From Actinomycetota bacterium (GTDB lineage: Bacteria; Planctomycetota; Phycisphaerae; JAACET01): DNA of 36,654 nucleotides. A program made the position numbers and the translations under genes. The stretch spans positions 1-36,654 of the forward strand of contig JAACET010000031.1 in NCBI GenBank assembly GCA_011682385.1. The letters run 5' to 3'. Below are positions 1 to 8,377 of this stretch, piece after piece. A model generated the notes under the pieces. The model had not been told where the DNA came from. It saw only the letters and a list, made by a program, of their open reading frames with translations, and searched no databases. Position 1 is the first letter of the stretch. Every line of letters begins with the position of its first letter.

Positions 1-451
1 TAGGTGTCCCCGGTTGGTCTGCCAATTCAACAGTGATCAGGATGTCACTGGTATCGATGGGCTGCACCAGCAGTTGATCGGGCAGCTTGGCGATGATGTC
101 TCGCGTCTGCGGCAAAAGGCTCAGTTGTAGATATAGAAGCTCAGATGAGCGGGGTGCGGAGGCACTGGTCAGAGTAGCCCCTGCTATAAGACAGCCGGGT
201 GAAGTATCCCTAACCCCCCAGTCATCCACGGGGTAATGGCCGGTGATATCGCGGAACTCTGCCAGGGCTGCATCCAGAACATCCAGACAGTTTTTGGTCA
301 AGGCCGTGTTTCTTTGGGTGGTTATAAAGCTCGACACTCCCACCAGCGCCGCCGCCAGCAGGGCCAGTATCGCCACTACTATCAGCACCTCTACCAGGGT
401 GAAGGCTGCCCGTGATCTCGCATTTCGAATTTCGCATTTCGAATTTCGCAT
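1..451 (-). CDS. Prepilin-type pseudopilin, partial (C-terminus beyond window)
   Basis: This is a type IV pilin-like/pseudopilin subunit of the secretion or pilus machine encoded by the genes upstream of it. Read on the minus strand from an ATG at 451, the protein has a 16-residue basic leader, then AFTLVEVLIVVAILALL, the classic class III prepilin signal with Glu at +5 and a hydrophobic helix. Cleavage would fall at A/F rather than the commoner G/F. About 150 residues are visible and the frame is still open at base 1. An in-frame TGA lies 6 nt upstream of the ATG and there is no other ATG/GTG/TTG before the FTLVE motif, so this start is essentially forced. The start and leader lie inside a 14-bp tandem repeat. 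The mature part (DITGHYPVDDWGV) resembles GspG/GspH-like minor pseudopilins, but the exact subtype is not clear. Confidence 0.85.
   Translation of the reverse strand, partial: MRNSKCEIRNARSRAAFTLVEVLIVVAILALLAAALVGVSSFITTQRNTALTKNCLDVLDAALAEFRDITGHYPVDDWGVRDTSPGCLIAGATLTSASAPRSSELLYLQLSLLPQTRDIIAKLPDQLLVQPIDTSDILITVELADQPGTP
421..451. repeat. 14-bp tandem direct repeat over a pseudopilin start
   Basis: The unit CATTTCGAATTTCG occurs at 421-434 and 435-448, and a third copy begins at 449. Each unit contributes a CAT (ATG on the minus strand), but only the one at 449-451 is in frame with the pseudopilin. The arrangement of GAAATTCGAAATGCG blocks resembles short dispersed repeats I recall from planctomycete-like genomes. 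Dispersion cannot be tested within this window. Confidence 0.8.
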
Positions 452-465
452 TACTCAGCCCAGTT

Positions 466-600
466 TCTTTGACGCTGATTCCGCAGATAAATAAGATTTT
501 CTCTTTGTAATATTTTTTTCTTCCAGCGAAATCCGCGTAATCTGCGTCTAAAATTCTTTCCTTTTCTACCTTCGTGAACTTCGTGCCTTCGTGGTGAGTT
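466..600. repeat. Candidate dispersed intergenic repeat element
   Basis: The 151-bp gap between gspG and the next pseudopilin is filled with low-complexity, internally repetitive sequence. It includes an AATCCGCGTAATCTGCGTCT block at about 530-550 and a CTTCGTGAACTTCGTGCCTTCG block at about 573-593 with three TTCGTG steps. From memory, such paired blocks recur between genes in many environmental planctomycete-type genomes. Only one copy is seen here, so the dispersed nature is inference. Confidence 0.5.
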
Positions 601-602
601 CT

Positions 603-1394
603 TTAGTCTCCGAAGTTGGTCACGTCATCATCCGTGCCGTATTCTCCGTCCTTACCTGCCGACCAGAGAATAAAGCTCAGATTGTAAGGGACCGGATTGT
701 CACTAGGAGCGGGTATGTCTGGGTTTCTAATGGTGCTGTAAAATTGCACGTAATTGGCATAATACACACCATCTATAGTGTCAGTTCCGTCGACAACCAG
801 GGGATCCTCGGAATGGTTTCTGCTCCCTGTAAAACTGTCGGCATCTAGCGAAGCGACGTCGAGAACATTATCCTTAGCATCATAGACTGAAGCGATCGGG
901 TCCCGGGCTGTTGAGCCTGGGGTGGCTCGGAAATAGAGAATCGGTTGACCCCATTTACACAGAAGTAGCGGTTCATATTCGTTGGCATTCGCTGCAGTGG
1001 CGTTTATGTTGTCTATAATCTCCGTGGTATCGAGCTTAATGTAAGGGTCTCTCCTGGATGCATCCGCATCTGTATAATCATCAGTAGGACAATAGCCTCG
1101 AAGGTCTTTACCTAGAAGATAGACAGCCAATGATGTGTAACCCGGCAAATCATCCACGGTCCCCCTATACATCATGCTGTCCGGGTATTGACCGCGTCCT
1201 GCAACGCTGTCCTGTTTAAACATTTCCAGGCCGACTCCAATGGCGTGAAACTGCGTTAGAACCACAGCGTCTCTAGCCTTATCCATGGCCTTCTGCACAG
1301 CCGGAACCATAATCCCCACCAGCAGAGCAATGATGGCCACAACCACGAGCAGCTCAATCAACGTAAAGGCTTTCAGGTTTTTTACAGCAGACAT
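603..1394 (-). CDS. gspG: Type II secretion major pseudopilin GspG-like
   Basis: This is a 263-aa prepilin-like protein. It starts MSAVKNLKA then FTLIELLVVVAIIALL, a textbook short leader, cleavage site, Glu at +5 and N-terminal helix for membrane anchoring and pilus packing. The C-terminus ends AGKDGEYGTDDDVTNFGD, matching the acidic calcium-binding loop of GspG pseudopilins. At 263 aa it is longer than the ~140-aa enterobacterial GspG; large central insertions are common in planctomycete versions. An AAAGGA ribosome site sits 6 nt before the ATG. It lies 65 bp downstream of the membrane protein gene ending at 1460, in the same operon. It would be cleaved by a prepilin peptidase not seen in this window. 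Confidence 0.88.
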   Translation of the reverse strand: MSAVKNLKAFTLIELLVVVAIIALLVGIMVPAVQKAMDKARDAVVLTQFHAIGVGLEMFKQDSVAGRGQYPDSMMYRGTVDDLPGYTSLAVYLLGKDLRGYCPTDDYTDADASRRDPYIKLDTTEIIDNINATAANANEYEPLLLCKWGQPILYFRATPGSTARDPIASVYDAKDNVLDVASLDADSFTGSRNHSEDPLVVDGTDTIDGVYYANYVQFYSTIRNPDIPAPSDNPVPYNLSFILWSAGKDGEYGTDDDVTNFGD

Positions 1395-1459
1395 TTTTTT
1401 CCTTTCACAAGAAGATGGTATGAAGATGAAGACACGCTAATAAATATTTACAAAGACAC

Positions 1460-1963
1460 TTAAAACTCTGAGCCGAGTCCTTCGGCGTAGAGGTTATCAG
1501 CCGGATCATCACCGTCGGGTCCTTCGGAGATCAGCTTCGCTCTTTTGGTTGCTGTATCGAGCACATAGCTCACTGGCCGACCCCACCCGTCGAGTATTTC
1601 TTTGCCGGCCGTGGTGTTGCGAAACACGTGAGGCGGCATGTTTTCGACTGTCTTTCGGGCTGGCTCCACTTTATTCAGATACTCGAGCAGTTGGGCATTC
1701 GTGGGCACCGTCGGCGGAAATTCGCCCGTAGTCTGGTGATATACTCTCACAGCGTCGGCCAATGCGTTCAGGGTTCGGTAGGTCAGCCGTTCTTTACCGG
1801 ACTGACGTACCCACGAGGCCAATACTACCGTCACAACCAACACGATTACCAGAAAGGCCATCAATCCTGCCAGACCCAGAAGTGCCAGTCCCTCCCTGTG
1901 CCCAACGTCCACTGGTAGCGTGCGGTTTGAACTCTTCTGCAGCGTTGGCTCGTTTACGGCCAT
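1460..1963 (-). CDS. GspG-like membrane protein without a canonical prepilin motif
   Basis: This 167-aa protein has an N-terminal cytoplasmic tail of about 28 residues, one strong membrane helix (about 30-50), then a periplasmic domain. The C-terminal part reads ILDGWGRPVSYVLD...LISEGPDGDDPADN, the hallmark of the GspG C-terminal domain (a 'D-x-W-G-x-P' block followed by an acidic loop). The FTLIE processing motif is absent; the nearest equivalent is G/LALLGLAG, with no Glu at +5. It may be a non-processed assembly factor or a cryptic minor pseudopilin (GspK also lacks Glu5 but is much larger). The start is supported by GAGG 8 nt upstream of the ATG. It sits 35 bp after gspF and 65 bp before gspG. 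Confidence 0.75.
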   Translation of the reverse strand: MAVNEPTLQKSSNRTLPVDVGHREGLALLGLAGLMAFLVIVLVVTVVLASWVRQSGKERLTYRTLNALADAVRVYHQTTGEFPPTVPTNAQLLEYLNKVEPARKTVENMPPHVFRNTTAGKEILDGWGRPVSYVLDTATKRAKLISEGPDGDDPADNLYAEGLGSEF

Positions 1964-1998
1964 CGATTATTCCTCGCACAGTGTACGGCTCAGTAGAA

Positions 1999-3252
1999 TT
2001 ACCTTGCCGAGCCGCTGGCGGCACTAATCATTGTCGGTAGCGGCAAAAAGATAGCGACCACGATGAAGCCGCATATGCCGCCCAGGACCACAACCATTAT
2101 TGGTTCGATTACCGACACTAAGGCTGTCACGGTAGCGTCGACTTCTTCATCGTAGTTATCTGCCACTTTCAGCAGCATCTTATCGAGATCTCCCGTTTCT
2201 TCGCCCACGTCTACCATATTCACCACGATAGGGTCGCATACTTTCGAGGCCCGCAGTGGGTCGGCAAAGGTTTCACCTTCGCGAACGGAGTCGTGCACGT
2301 CACCGATAGCTCGGGCGAACACCTCGTTGCCCGCCGTGTTTCTGGTGATGTTCAGTGCCTCCAGGATTGGCACGCCGGCCTCGATCAGGGTGCCCAGAGT
2401 TCGACTGAACCGGGCTATGGCCGTCTTGGACAATATCTTGCCCACCAGAGGAATTTTAAGTTTGATCTTGTCGCCGAGCATTCGTCCGCCTCGGCTCAAG
2501 CGCATGACTCGGAAAATAATAAAGACTGCCAATGGGGCGAACAGTATCACCAGCCAGCCGCCGGCCACGAACCATTTGGACATACTCAGCAGAATCTTTG
2601 TGGGTGCTGGCAGGTCTGCTCCCATATCCTTAAAGATGGTCTGAAACTTGGGGATAACCACCATCATGATACCGGTAACGATCAGGGCTGCCACCACGAT
2701 CACAGCTATGGGATAGATCATAGCTCCAATGACCCGACGTCGAAGCCATTGGGCTTTTTCCAGAAAGTCTGCCAGACGAGACAAGATGGTATCCAAAACA
2801 CCGCCGGTTTCGCCGGCGGCCACCATATTGACGTACAGGCGGTTGAAGACTTTGGGGTTTCGGGCCATGGCCTCGGACAGGCTGGAGCCGCCTTCAACGT
2901 CTTCGCGCACGCGGCGCAGTGTTACTCGAAGGATGCCCGGCCTTTGCTGTTGTTCGAGAATACTCAGGCAGCGCAGAATTGGCAGGCCGGCGTCGATCAG
3001 GGTGGATAGCTGGCGGGTGAACTGAGTGAGTAGTTTGCCCGAGACTCGGCCCATGGGTGTGGAGGTCTTCTTTTGGGCGCCGGGCCCGGCAGCAGCTTGC
3101 ACGCGCCGGGTAGCGGCCTTCTCGCTTATTCTGGTCGGGAACAGCCCAAGGTTGCGGATTTTGGTTACAGCCTCTTCACTGGAAGGAGCCTGCACTTCAT
3201 CTTTTACTTCTTGGCCGCTGGCGTTCATGGCCTCGTATTTATAGACAGGCAT
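1999..3252 (-). CDS. gspF: Type II secretion / type IV pilus inner-membrane platform protein GspF/PilC
   Basis: This polytopic inner-membrane protein couples the assembly ATPase to pseudopilin insertion. It has 417 aa, normal for the family. The start MPVYKYEAMNASGQEVKDEV is the typical GspF N-terminus, with GGAGG 8 nt upstream of this ATG; the frame opens further upstream but would overlap gspE and lacks such a site. Two T2SSF repeats are visible: the first contains LTQFTRQLSTLIDAGLPILRCL and the second ARFSRTLGTLIEAGVPILEAL. Each is followed by GETGGVLDTIL- or GEETGDLDKML-like motifs and hydrophobic helices. It is the only GspF/PilC in the window although two GspE/PilB-type ATPases are present. 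Confidence 0.93.
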   Translation of the reverse strand: MPVYKYEAMNASGQEVKDEVQAPSSEEAVTKIRNLGLFPTRISEKAATRRVQAAAGPGAQKKTSTPMGRVSGKLLTQFTRQLSTLIDAGLPILRCLSILEQQQRPGILRVTLRRVREDVEGGSSLSEAMARNPKVFNRLYVNMVAAGETGGVLDTILSRLADFLEKAQWLRRRVIGAMIYPIAVIVVAALIVTGIMMVVIPKFQTIFKDMGADLPAPTKILLSMSKWFVAGGWLVILFAPLAVFIIFRVMRLSRGGRMLGDKIKLKIPLVGKILSKTAIARFSRTLGTLIEAGVPILEALNITRNTAGNEVFARAIGDVHDSVREGETFADPLRASKVCDPIVVNMVDVGEETGDLDKMLLKVADNYDEEVDATVTALVSVIEPIMVVVLGGICGFIVVAIFLPLPTMISAASGSAR

Positions 3253-3298
3253 GACAAAACCTCCATACGGAAGACGCCCGAAATTATCAATTATTAAA

Positions 3299-5041
3299 CT
3301 ATTCCTCTGTGACTGTGGCTCGAACCACCTCATCAATTGTGGTCACACCATCGTAGATACTCAATAGTCCGGTCTCGCGCAGGGTCCGCATTCCCAGCCT
3401 GCGGGCCTCGCTGCGCAGTACATTGGTGGATACTTCTTTCATGATCAATTCGCGCAGCTCATCGTTAAGCAGCATAATCTCAAAGATCGCTATTCGACCT
3501 CGATATCCGCTATTCATACATTCTTCACATCCGCGTCCCCGATAGAAAACCTTCCCTTCGACGTCCTCAGGGGTTAGCTCAAGTTCCATGAGCATCTCTT
3601 CCGTGGGAACAAACTCTTCTTTGCATTTGACGCAGATTTTACGGATTAGTCGCTGGCTGACTATGCCTTCCATAGTGGCTGCGATCAGATAGGACTCCAG
3701 CCCCAAATCGAGAAGTCTGGCCACGGTGCTGGGCGAATCGGTGGTGTGGACCGTGGTGAATACGATGTGTCCGGTAAGCGAGGCCTGCACCGACATTTCC
3801 GCCGTCACCAGGTCGCGAATCTCGCCGACCAGAATGATATCGGGGTCCTGTCGCAGAATGCTCCGCAGGCAGCGGTCGAAGGTTAGCCCTATCTCCGGTC
3901 TGATGTTTACTTGGATCAGTCCGTCGATGTCGTATTCCACCGGATTTTCTGTGGTGATTATTTTCACACCCACATCGTTAAGTTCCGACAAGGCAGCGTA
4001 CAGCGTGGTAGTCTTTCCGCTGCCGGTAGGACCTGTAACTATTATGATCCCATTCGGCTGGTGGGTCAGTTGCCGGAATAGACTCAGGTCGTCGTCCCGC
4101 ATGCCCAGTTTTTCCAGATCGAGAGACACATTGCTGCGGTCTAATACACGCATAACTACGCTTTCACCGAACAGAGTAGGCAGTACGGAGACCCGCAGGT
4201 CCACGGGCTTGTTACCCACGGTCAATTCAATTCGCCCGTCTTGGGGCATACGGCGCTCGGCGATATTCAAATTGGCCATGACTTTAATCCGGGAGGAGAT
4301 AGCCATGGCGATATGTCGTGGCGGCGGCACCAACTCGTAGAGTATGTTGTCAATGCGATAGCGCATCTTGTATTCATTCTCGAAAGGTTCGAAATGTATG
4401 TCCGACGCCTTTTCGCGGATGGCCTGCATTAATACCATGTTGAGTAGTTTCTTGATGGGATTTGACTCAGCCATCTGAATCAGCTCATCCAGGTCGATGC
4501 TTTCACCTCGATCAGCGAACTCGGACAGCTCACCTGATCCGCTGATCTCCTGGATCAGTTCGCCGACGGACTCTTCGGTCTGGCGATAGTGTTTCCCCAG
4601 CATGCTTTCCAGAGCCTTCTCGTCCGCCAATACGGTTTCTATGTTGAAGCCCATGAGGGTTTTGAGCGAGTCCGTGGCTTGGAAGTTGTCCGGATCGGTG
4701 ACGGCCACGGTCAGGAGATTGTCTTCTTTGGCGTAACTGACCGGGAAGACCTTGTAGGTGTTGGCCATCTCAGCCGGAACGAGTTTCAGGGCCTCCTGAT
4801 CCACTGTTATCCCCCGCAGGTCTACGGAGTGCATACCCCGCTGAGCCGCCAGTCCTTCTCGCAGGTCCTCTGGGGTGATATATTTGAGACCTACGAGGAT
4901 TTGGCCGATGAAACCGGGCTTTTTCTTTTGTATCTCTAGTGCTTCATGGACCTTATCACGCGTGAGCTTGCCCATCTTGACCAGGATCCGGCCAATAGGC
5001 CTACCTTTGAGTTGTTCCAAAGTAGCCTGTGAAAGAGGCAT
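3299..5041 (-). CDS. gspE: GspE/PilB-family assembly ATPase (first of two)
   Basis: This hexameric cytoplasmic ATPase powers pseudopilus or pilus assembly. It has 580 aa. The N-terminal MshEN-type domain (GRILVKMGKLTRDKVHEAL) often binds c-di-GMP in this family. The T2SSE domain carries Walker A GPTGSGKTTTLY, an Asp box, Walker B (DPDIILVGEIRD) and a His box (TTVHTTDSPST). Four cysteines follow in two CxxC pairs (CVKC ... CEEC), the usual zinc knot. The ATG at 5041 has GGAAGGAG about 9 nt upstream, so I prefer it to an ATG 39 nt earlier. It lies 57 bp after pilT and 46 bp before gspF. Whether it is functionally GspE or PilB cannot be told from sequence alone. Confidence 0.92.
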   Translation of the reverse strand: MPLSQATLEQLKGRPIGRILVKMGKLTRDKVHEALEIQKKKPGFIGQILVGLKYITPEDLREGLAAQRGMHSVDLRGITVDQEALKLVPAEMANTYKVFPVSYAKEDNLLTVAVTDPDNFQATDSLKTLMGFNIETVLADEKALESMLGKHYRQTEESVGELIQEISGSGELSEFADRGESIDLDELIQMAESNPIKKLLNMVLMQAIREKASDIHFEPFENEYKMRYRIDNILYELVPPPRHIAMAISSRIKVMANLNIAERRMPQDGRIELTVGNKPVDLRVSVLPTLFGESVVMRVLDRSNVSLDLEKLGMRDDDLSLFRQLTHQPNGIIIVTGPTGSGKTTTLYAALSELNDVGVKIITTENPVEYDIDGLIQVNIRPEIGLTFDRCLRSILRQDPDIILVGEIRDLVTAEMSVQASLTGHIVFTTVHTTDSPSTVARLLDLGLESYLIAATMEGIVSQRLIRKICVKCKEEFVPTEEMLMELELTPEDVEGKVFYRGRGCEECMNSGYRGRIAIFEIMLLNDELRELIMKEVSTNVLRSEARRLGMRTLRETGLLSIYDGVTTIDEVVRATVTEE

Positions 5042-5098
5042 AACACGAACTCCTTCCACTATATTATAGGAGGGGGTCAATAGGGCTCAGCTGCTACT

Positions 5099-6235
5099 CT
5101 ATTGGGCTGGACGCCCTGGCTGTTCGTCTGTGTCGACATCTTCTTCTTTAGGCCCCTCGCCAAGACCCGCCTGAGCCCGGTCCAACCGCTCCTGCATTGC
5201 TCCGCTGTGGCGGGCTACGTCCATCATATCCTCCAGGGAGATTAGGCCTTGGTTGTACACTTCCCAGAGGTGGTCATCCAGCAGTTGCATACCATAGCGT
5301 TTTCCGGTTTGGATACTTGAGTCAATCCGGAAGGTCTTGTTTTCTCGGATCAAGTTGGCGATGGCCGGCGTGATTACCAAAAACTCAAAAATAGCTGTGC
5401 GCCCGCCGTGTTTTGGGTTAGGCAGCAGCAACTGGCTCAGTATGGCTATAAGAGAAGTCGACAACTGTACTCGTATCTGTTCCTGCTGACTGACCGGAAA
5501 TGCATCGATTATGCGGTTTATAGTTCCCTGAGCACCGGTAGTGTGTACGGTCCCGAACACCAAGTGCCCGGTTTCTGCTGCTCGAACCGCCGACTCCATG
5601 GTTTCCAGGTCACGCAGCTCGCCCACCAGGATCACATCCGGGTCCATGCGCAGCACGCGCCGGAGGGCCTCACCGAAGCTCGGCACATCGACACCGACCT
5701 CACGCTGGTTAACCATGGATTTCTTATGCGGATGATAGTATTCGATCGGGTCTTCGACTGTAATAATGTGCCGATCAAGTTGTTCGTTGATGTAGTTTAT
5801 CATCGATGCCAGTGTCGTGGTCTTACCTGAGCCAGTAGGTCCCGTTACCAGAAACAGGCCTCTGGGCCGTCTAAGCAGGTCCTTTACTATCGATGGCAAA
5901 CCGATTTCTTCCAGGCTCATCATCCGCGAGGGGATCAGGCGTAAAGCCAGAGATACATTCCCGCGTTGCTTGAAAATAGAGACACGAAAACGCCCCTTTT
6001 CGCCGAAGGCGAAGCCGAAATCCGAACCGCCCTCTTCCTGTAGCTCTTGCTGACACCGTTCAGGTGTGATGCTCTTCATCAGGGCCACGGTGTCGGCTGG
6101 TTCCAGCACTTGGGTCTTTAGCGTTCGCAATCGACCGTGTACCCTTAGGATCGGCGGTCGGCCAACATGTAAGTGCAGATCCGAGCCGTTTTGCTTTACG
6201 CAAGTCTCCAACAGGCGATCTATATGAATAGCCAT
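5099..6235 (-). CDS. pilT: Twitching motility / pilus retraction ATPase PilT
   Basis: This is a 378-aa hexameric ATPase that drives pilus disassembly. It begins MAIHIDRLLETCVKQNGSDL, the typical PilT N-terminal PAS-like domain (SDLHLHVGRPPILRVHG). Walker A is GPTGSGKTTTLASM, Walker B DPDVILVGELRD, and the His box GTVHTTGAQGTINR. The C-terminal AIANLIRENK corresponds to the AIRNLIRE motif needed for retraction in characterised PilT proteins. GGAGA precedes the ATG by about 7 nt. The last 25 residues are acidic and probably disordered. Its presence between two assembly ATPases argues that the operon builds a retractable type IV pilus, or a hybrid, rather than a pure type II secretion system. 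Confidence 0.93.
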   Translation of the reverse strand: MAIHIDRLLETCVKQNGSDLHLHVGRPPILRVHGRLRTLKTQVLEPADTVALMKSITPERCQQELQEEGGSDFGFAFGEKGRFRVSIFKQRGNVSLALRLIPSRMMSLEEIGLPSIVKDLLRRPRGLFLVTGPTGSGKTTTLASMINYINEQLDRHIITVEDPIEYYHPHKKSMVNQREVGVDVPSFGEALRRVLRMDPDVILVGELRDLETMESAVRAAETGHLVFGTVHTTGAQGTINRIIDAFPVSQQEQIRVQLSTSLIAILSQLLLPNPKHGGRTAIFEFLVITPAIANLIRENKTFRIDSSIQTGKRYGMQLLDDHLWEVYNQGLISLEDMMDVARHSGAMQERLDRAQAGLGEGPKEEDVDTDEQPGRPAQ

Positions 6236-6293
6236 GATAGTTCTCCGGTCGACAGGTAGTCAGCCCGCATTTGGGTCGCCGCAAGTGCGGGCC

Positions 6294-8045
6294 CTAGCTT
6301 TCCTCCCCATCTAGTATTTCGATGTCTTGTACGGTCACCCGGGCCACTTCTTCTGGGGTGGTCACGCCTTTGATTACTTTACGCCTGCCGTCTTCCAACA
6401 GAGATCTCATGCCCGAGGCCCTGGCCGCCTGTCTCAATTCACTTAGTGACGCCCGCTTGAAGGTCAGGTCCCGAAGTTGTCCATTCATGACGAACATTTC
6501 AAATATGCCCTGACGGCCGCGGTGGCCGGTGTTGCTGCACTGGTCGCAGCCTGCGCCGTGCTGGAAGGTAGCTGTCTCTATCTCCTCAGGAGAGAAGCCC
6601 AACAGCCTTAAGAACTTGTGGTCCACGTTCTTATATTCTTCCCTGCAGTTATCACAGATTCTGCGGATCAGCCTTTGGGCCATGACCGCCTGCACGGATG
6701 AGGATACCAAGAATGGCTTTACACCCATGTCTAGTAAACGAGTTATGGCGCTTGGCGCGTCATTGGTGTGGAGTGTACTGAAAACCAGGTGTCCAGTTAA
6801 AGCAGCCGCCATGGCGACATCTGCAACCTCACAATCGCGGATTTCGCCTACAAGTATGATATTGGGAGCTTGGCGGAGCATTGACCTGAGGATTACGGAG
6901 AAGCTACGTCCGATATCCTCGTGTACTTCACATTGGTTCATGCCGGGAAAGTTGTACTCGACGGGGTCTTCGGCGGTGATTATTTTTACATCGGGACGAT
7001 TCAGGGTGTTTAGGGCCCCATAGAGGGTAGTGGTTTTTCCTGAGCCGGTTGGGCCGGTCACCAGGAAGATGCCGTTGGGTCGGCGGATGATACGGTCGAA
7101 GCGTTCTTTGTCGTCTGGTTCCAGGCCCAGGGCCTCGATGCCCAGCTGGGCGGATTCTGGACGCAGAATCCGTAGTACGAGGCTTTCCCCGTGATAGCCG
7201 GGCAGGCTGGAGACGCGGAAATCTATTTCTTCAGCCCCAACGGTCATCTTGATTCGGCCATCCTGTGGAAGTCGTTTGACCTCTATCTGCATACCGGACA
7301 TGATTTTAAGACGGCTAATGACGGAATTCTGCATTCTTTTGGGTATGCTTTCGCGTTCGATGCAGACTCCGTCGATTCGGTATCGCACGCGGACGCGGTT
7401 GGCCATGGGTTCGATGTGTATATCTGAGGCCCGGGTTTGCACAGCCGAGGTTATGATCGCTGTTACGAGCTTGACTATGGGGGCGGAGGTTCCGTCGTCG
7501 TCGTCGGCAAGACGGCCTGAGGCTTGCAGATCGGCACCCATGAGGGTCTCACCCATTTGCGTACCCATTTGGGTCAGATCGGAGATGGTGCCGTCGAGGG
7601 TGTCTTTGGTTTGGTCTTCGAAGTGCGCTTTTACCACAGCCTGAACTTTGGACAGGGAAGCCAGGCAGCATTCGATATCCACGTTGAGGCGAAATCGGAG
7701 TGAATCCAGTGTTTCCAGATCAAGGGGATCGGTGATTACCACTTTAAGATGGCTGTCCCGCCGTTCGATGGGAAGAATGAAATGGCGTCGGATGATATCT
7801 TCGGGTATGAGTGAGATCGCCGCCGAGTCGATGGGATTTCGCTCGAGGTCTCGGTATTCCATATCAAATTGGCTGGCCAGGGCCTTGGCCACATCATCTT
7901 CGGATACGTTCCCCAGGGCCACGAGGGCTTCGCCGATGCGCATTCGGTTACGGGAGGCGTGTTCTAGAGCTGCGGTTACAGCCGAGGGTTCTAGTAGCCC
8001 CCAATCAACCAGGATTTCACCCAGACGTTTTTTACCTTTGGTCAT
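6294..8045 (-). CDS. pilB: PilB/GspE-family assembly ATPase (second, operon-leading)
   Basis: This 583-aa pilus or secretion assembly ATPase starts with an MshEN-type domain (MTKGKKRLGEILVDWGLLEP ... RIGEALVALGNVSEDDVAKAL). The C-terminal motor domain has Walker A GPTGSGKTTTLYGALN, Walker B APNIILVGEIRD, His box STLHTNDAPSAITR and two CxxC pairs (CDNC, CDQC) forming a zinc site. It is clearly paralogous to the other GspE-type ATPase but diverged throughout. No strong ribosome site precedes the ATG. It is the first gene of the minus-strand operon, 58 bp before pilT. The symbol reflects its position next to pilT; the division of labour with the second ATPase is unknown. Confidence 0.9.
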   Translation of the reverse strand: MTKGKKRLGEILVDWGLLEPSAVTAALEHASRNRMRIGEALVALGNVSEDDVAKALASQFDMEYRDLERNPIDSAAISLIPEDIIRRHFILPIERRDSHLKVVITDPLDLETLDSLRFRLNVDIECCLASLSKVQAVVKAHFEDQTKDTLDGTISDLTQMGTQMGETLMGADLQASGRLADDDDGTSAPIVKLVTAIITSAVQTRASDIHIEPMANRVRVRYRIDGVCIERESIPKRMQNSVISRLKIMSGMQIEVKRLPQDGRIKMTVGAEEIDFRVSSLPGYHGESLVLRILRPESAQLGIEALGLEPDDKERFDRIIRRPNGIFLVTGPTGSGKTTTLYGALNTLNRPDVKIITAEDPVEYNFPGMNQCEVHEDIGRSFSVILRSMLRQAPNIILVGEIRDCEVADVAMAAALTGHLVFSTLHTNDAPSAITRLLDMGVKPFLVSSSVQAVMAQRLIRRICDNCREEYKNVDHKFLRLLGFSPEEIETATFQHGAGCDQCSNTGHRGRQGIFEMFVMNGQLRDLTFKRASLSELRQAARASGMRSLLEDGRRKVIKGVTTPEEVARVTVQDIEILDGEES

Positions 8046-8283
8046 AGTTGAAGTTACGGGCTAGTGGGGGGATTCTTGTCGCCACAACTATCTGTTAACT
8101 GGAATCTTATATTTATACTTACCTCATGCCAGCCGAGCTGAGAACTTTACCCTTGCCCAGCCCGATTGCTGTTTTATCCTGCGTCCCCCACCAACAGGGC
8201 TATCGGCTCATAGCATCTACCATCTTGCTTAATGATACACCTGATTGTGTTGCGGGTCAAGCACAGGGCTTTTGCCGCAGGGA
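8046..8283. other. Intergenic region between the pilus operon and tRNA-Val
   Basis: There is no credible gene here. On the minus strand, the AT-rich stretch at about 8106-8118 contains overlapping TATAAA/TATAAG hexamers that could serve as the -10 element for the pilus operon, but no convincing -35 lies at the right spacing. I see no clear intrinsic terminator for the tRNA. Confidence 0.4.
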
Positions 8284-8357
8284 TGGGCGATGCAGGACTC
8301 GAACCTGCGGCCTCTTCCTTGTAAGGGAAGCGCTCTAGCCGTCTGAGCTAATCGCCC
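8284..8357 (-). tRNA. tRNA-Val (anticodon UAC)
   Basis: The minus strand folds into a full cloverleaf. The acceptor GGGCGAT pairs with ATCGCCC, the D arm contains GCTCAGACGGCTAGAGC, and the anticodon stem CTTCC/GGAAG encloses loop CTTACAA, giving anticodon TAC. The T arm is GCAGG TTCGAAT CCTGC, followed by discriminator A. The 3' CCA is not encoded (the next bases are TCC). A consensus-like promoter sits 21 nt upstream. Confidence 0.95.
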
Positions 8358-8377
8358 CTGGCGGTTGTAGGCCCGAT

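Noticed and set aside
2293-3009. 238-codon plus-strand frame inside gspF
   Set aside because: GspF on the minus strand is unmistakable; the frame is composition-driven (Gln/His-rich shadow).
8126-8338. Plus-strand open frame ending over tRNA-Val
   Set aside because: It is the antisense reading of the tRNA and has no ribosome site or protein-like composition upstream.
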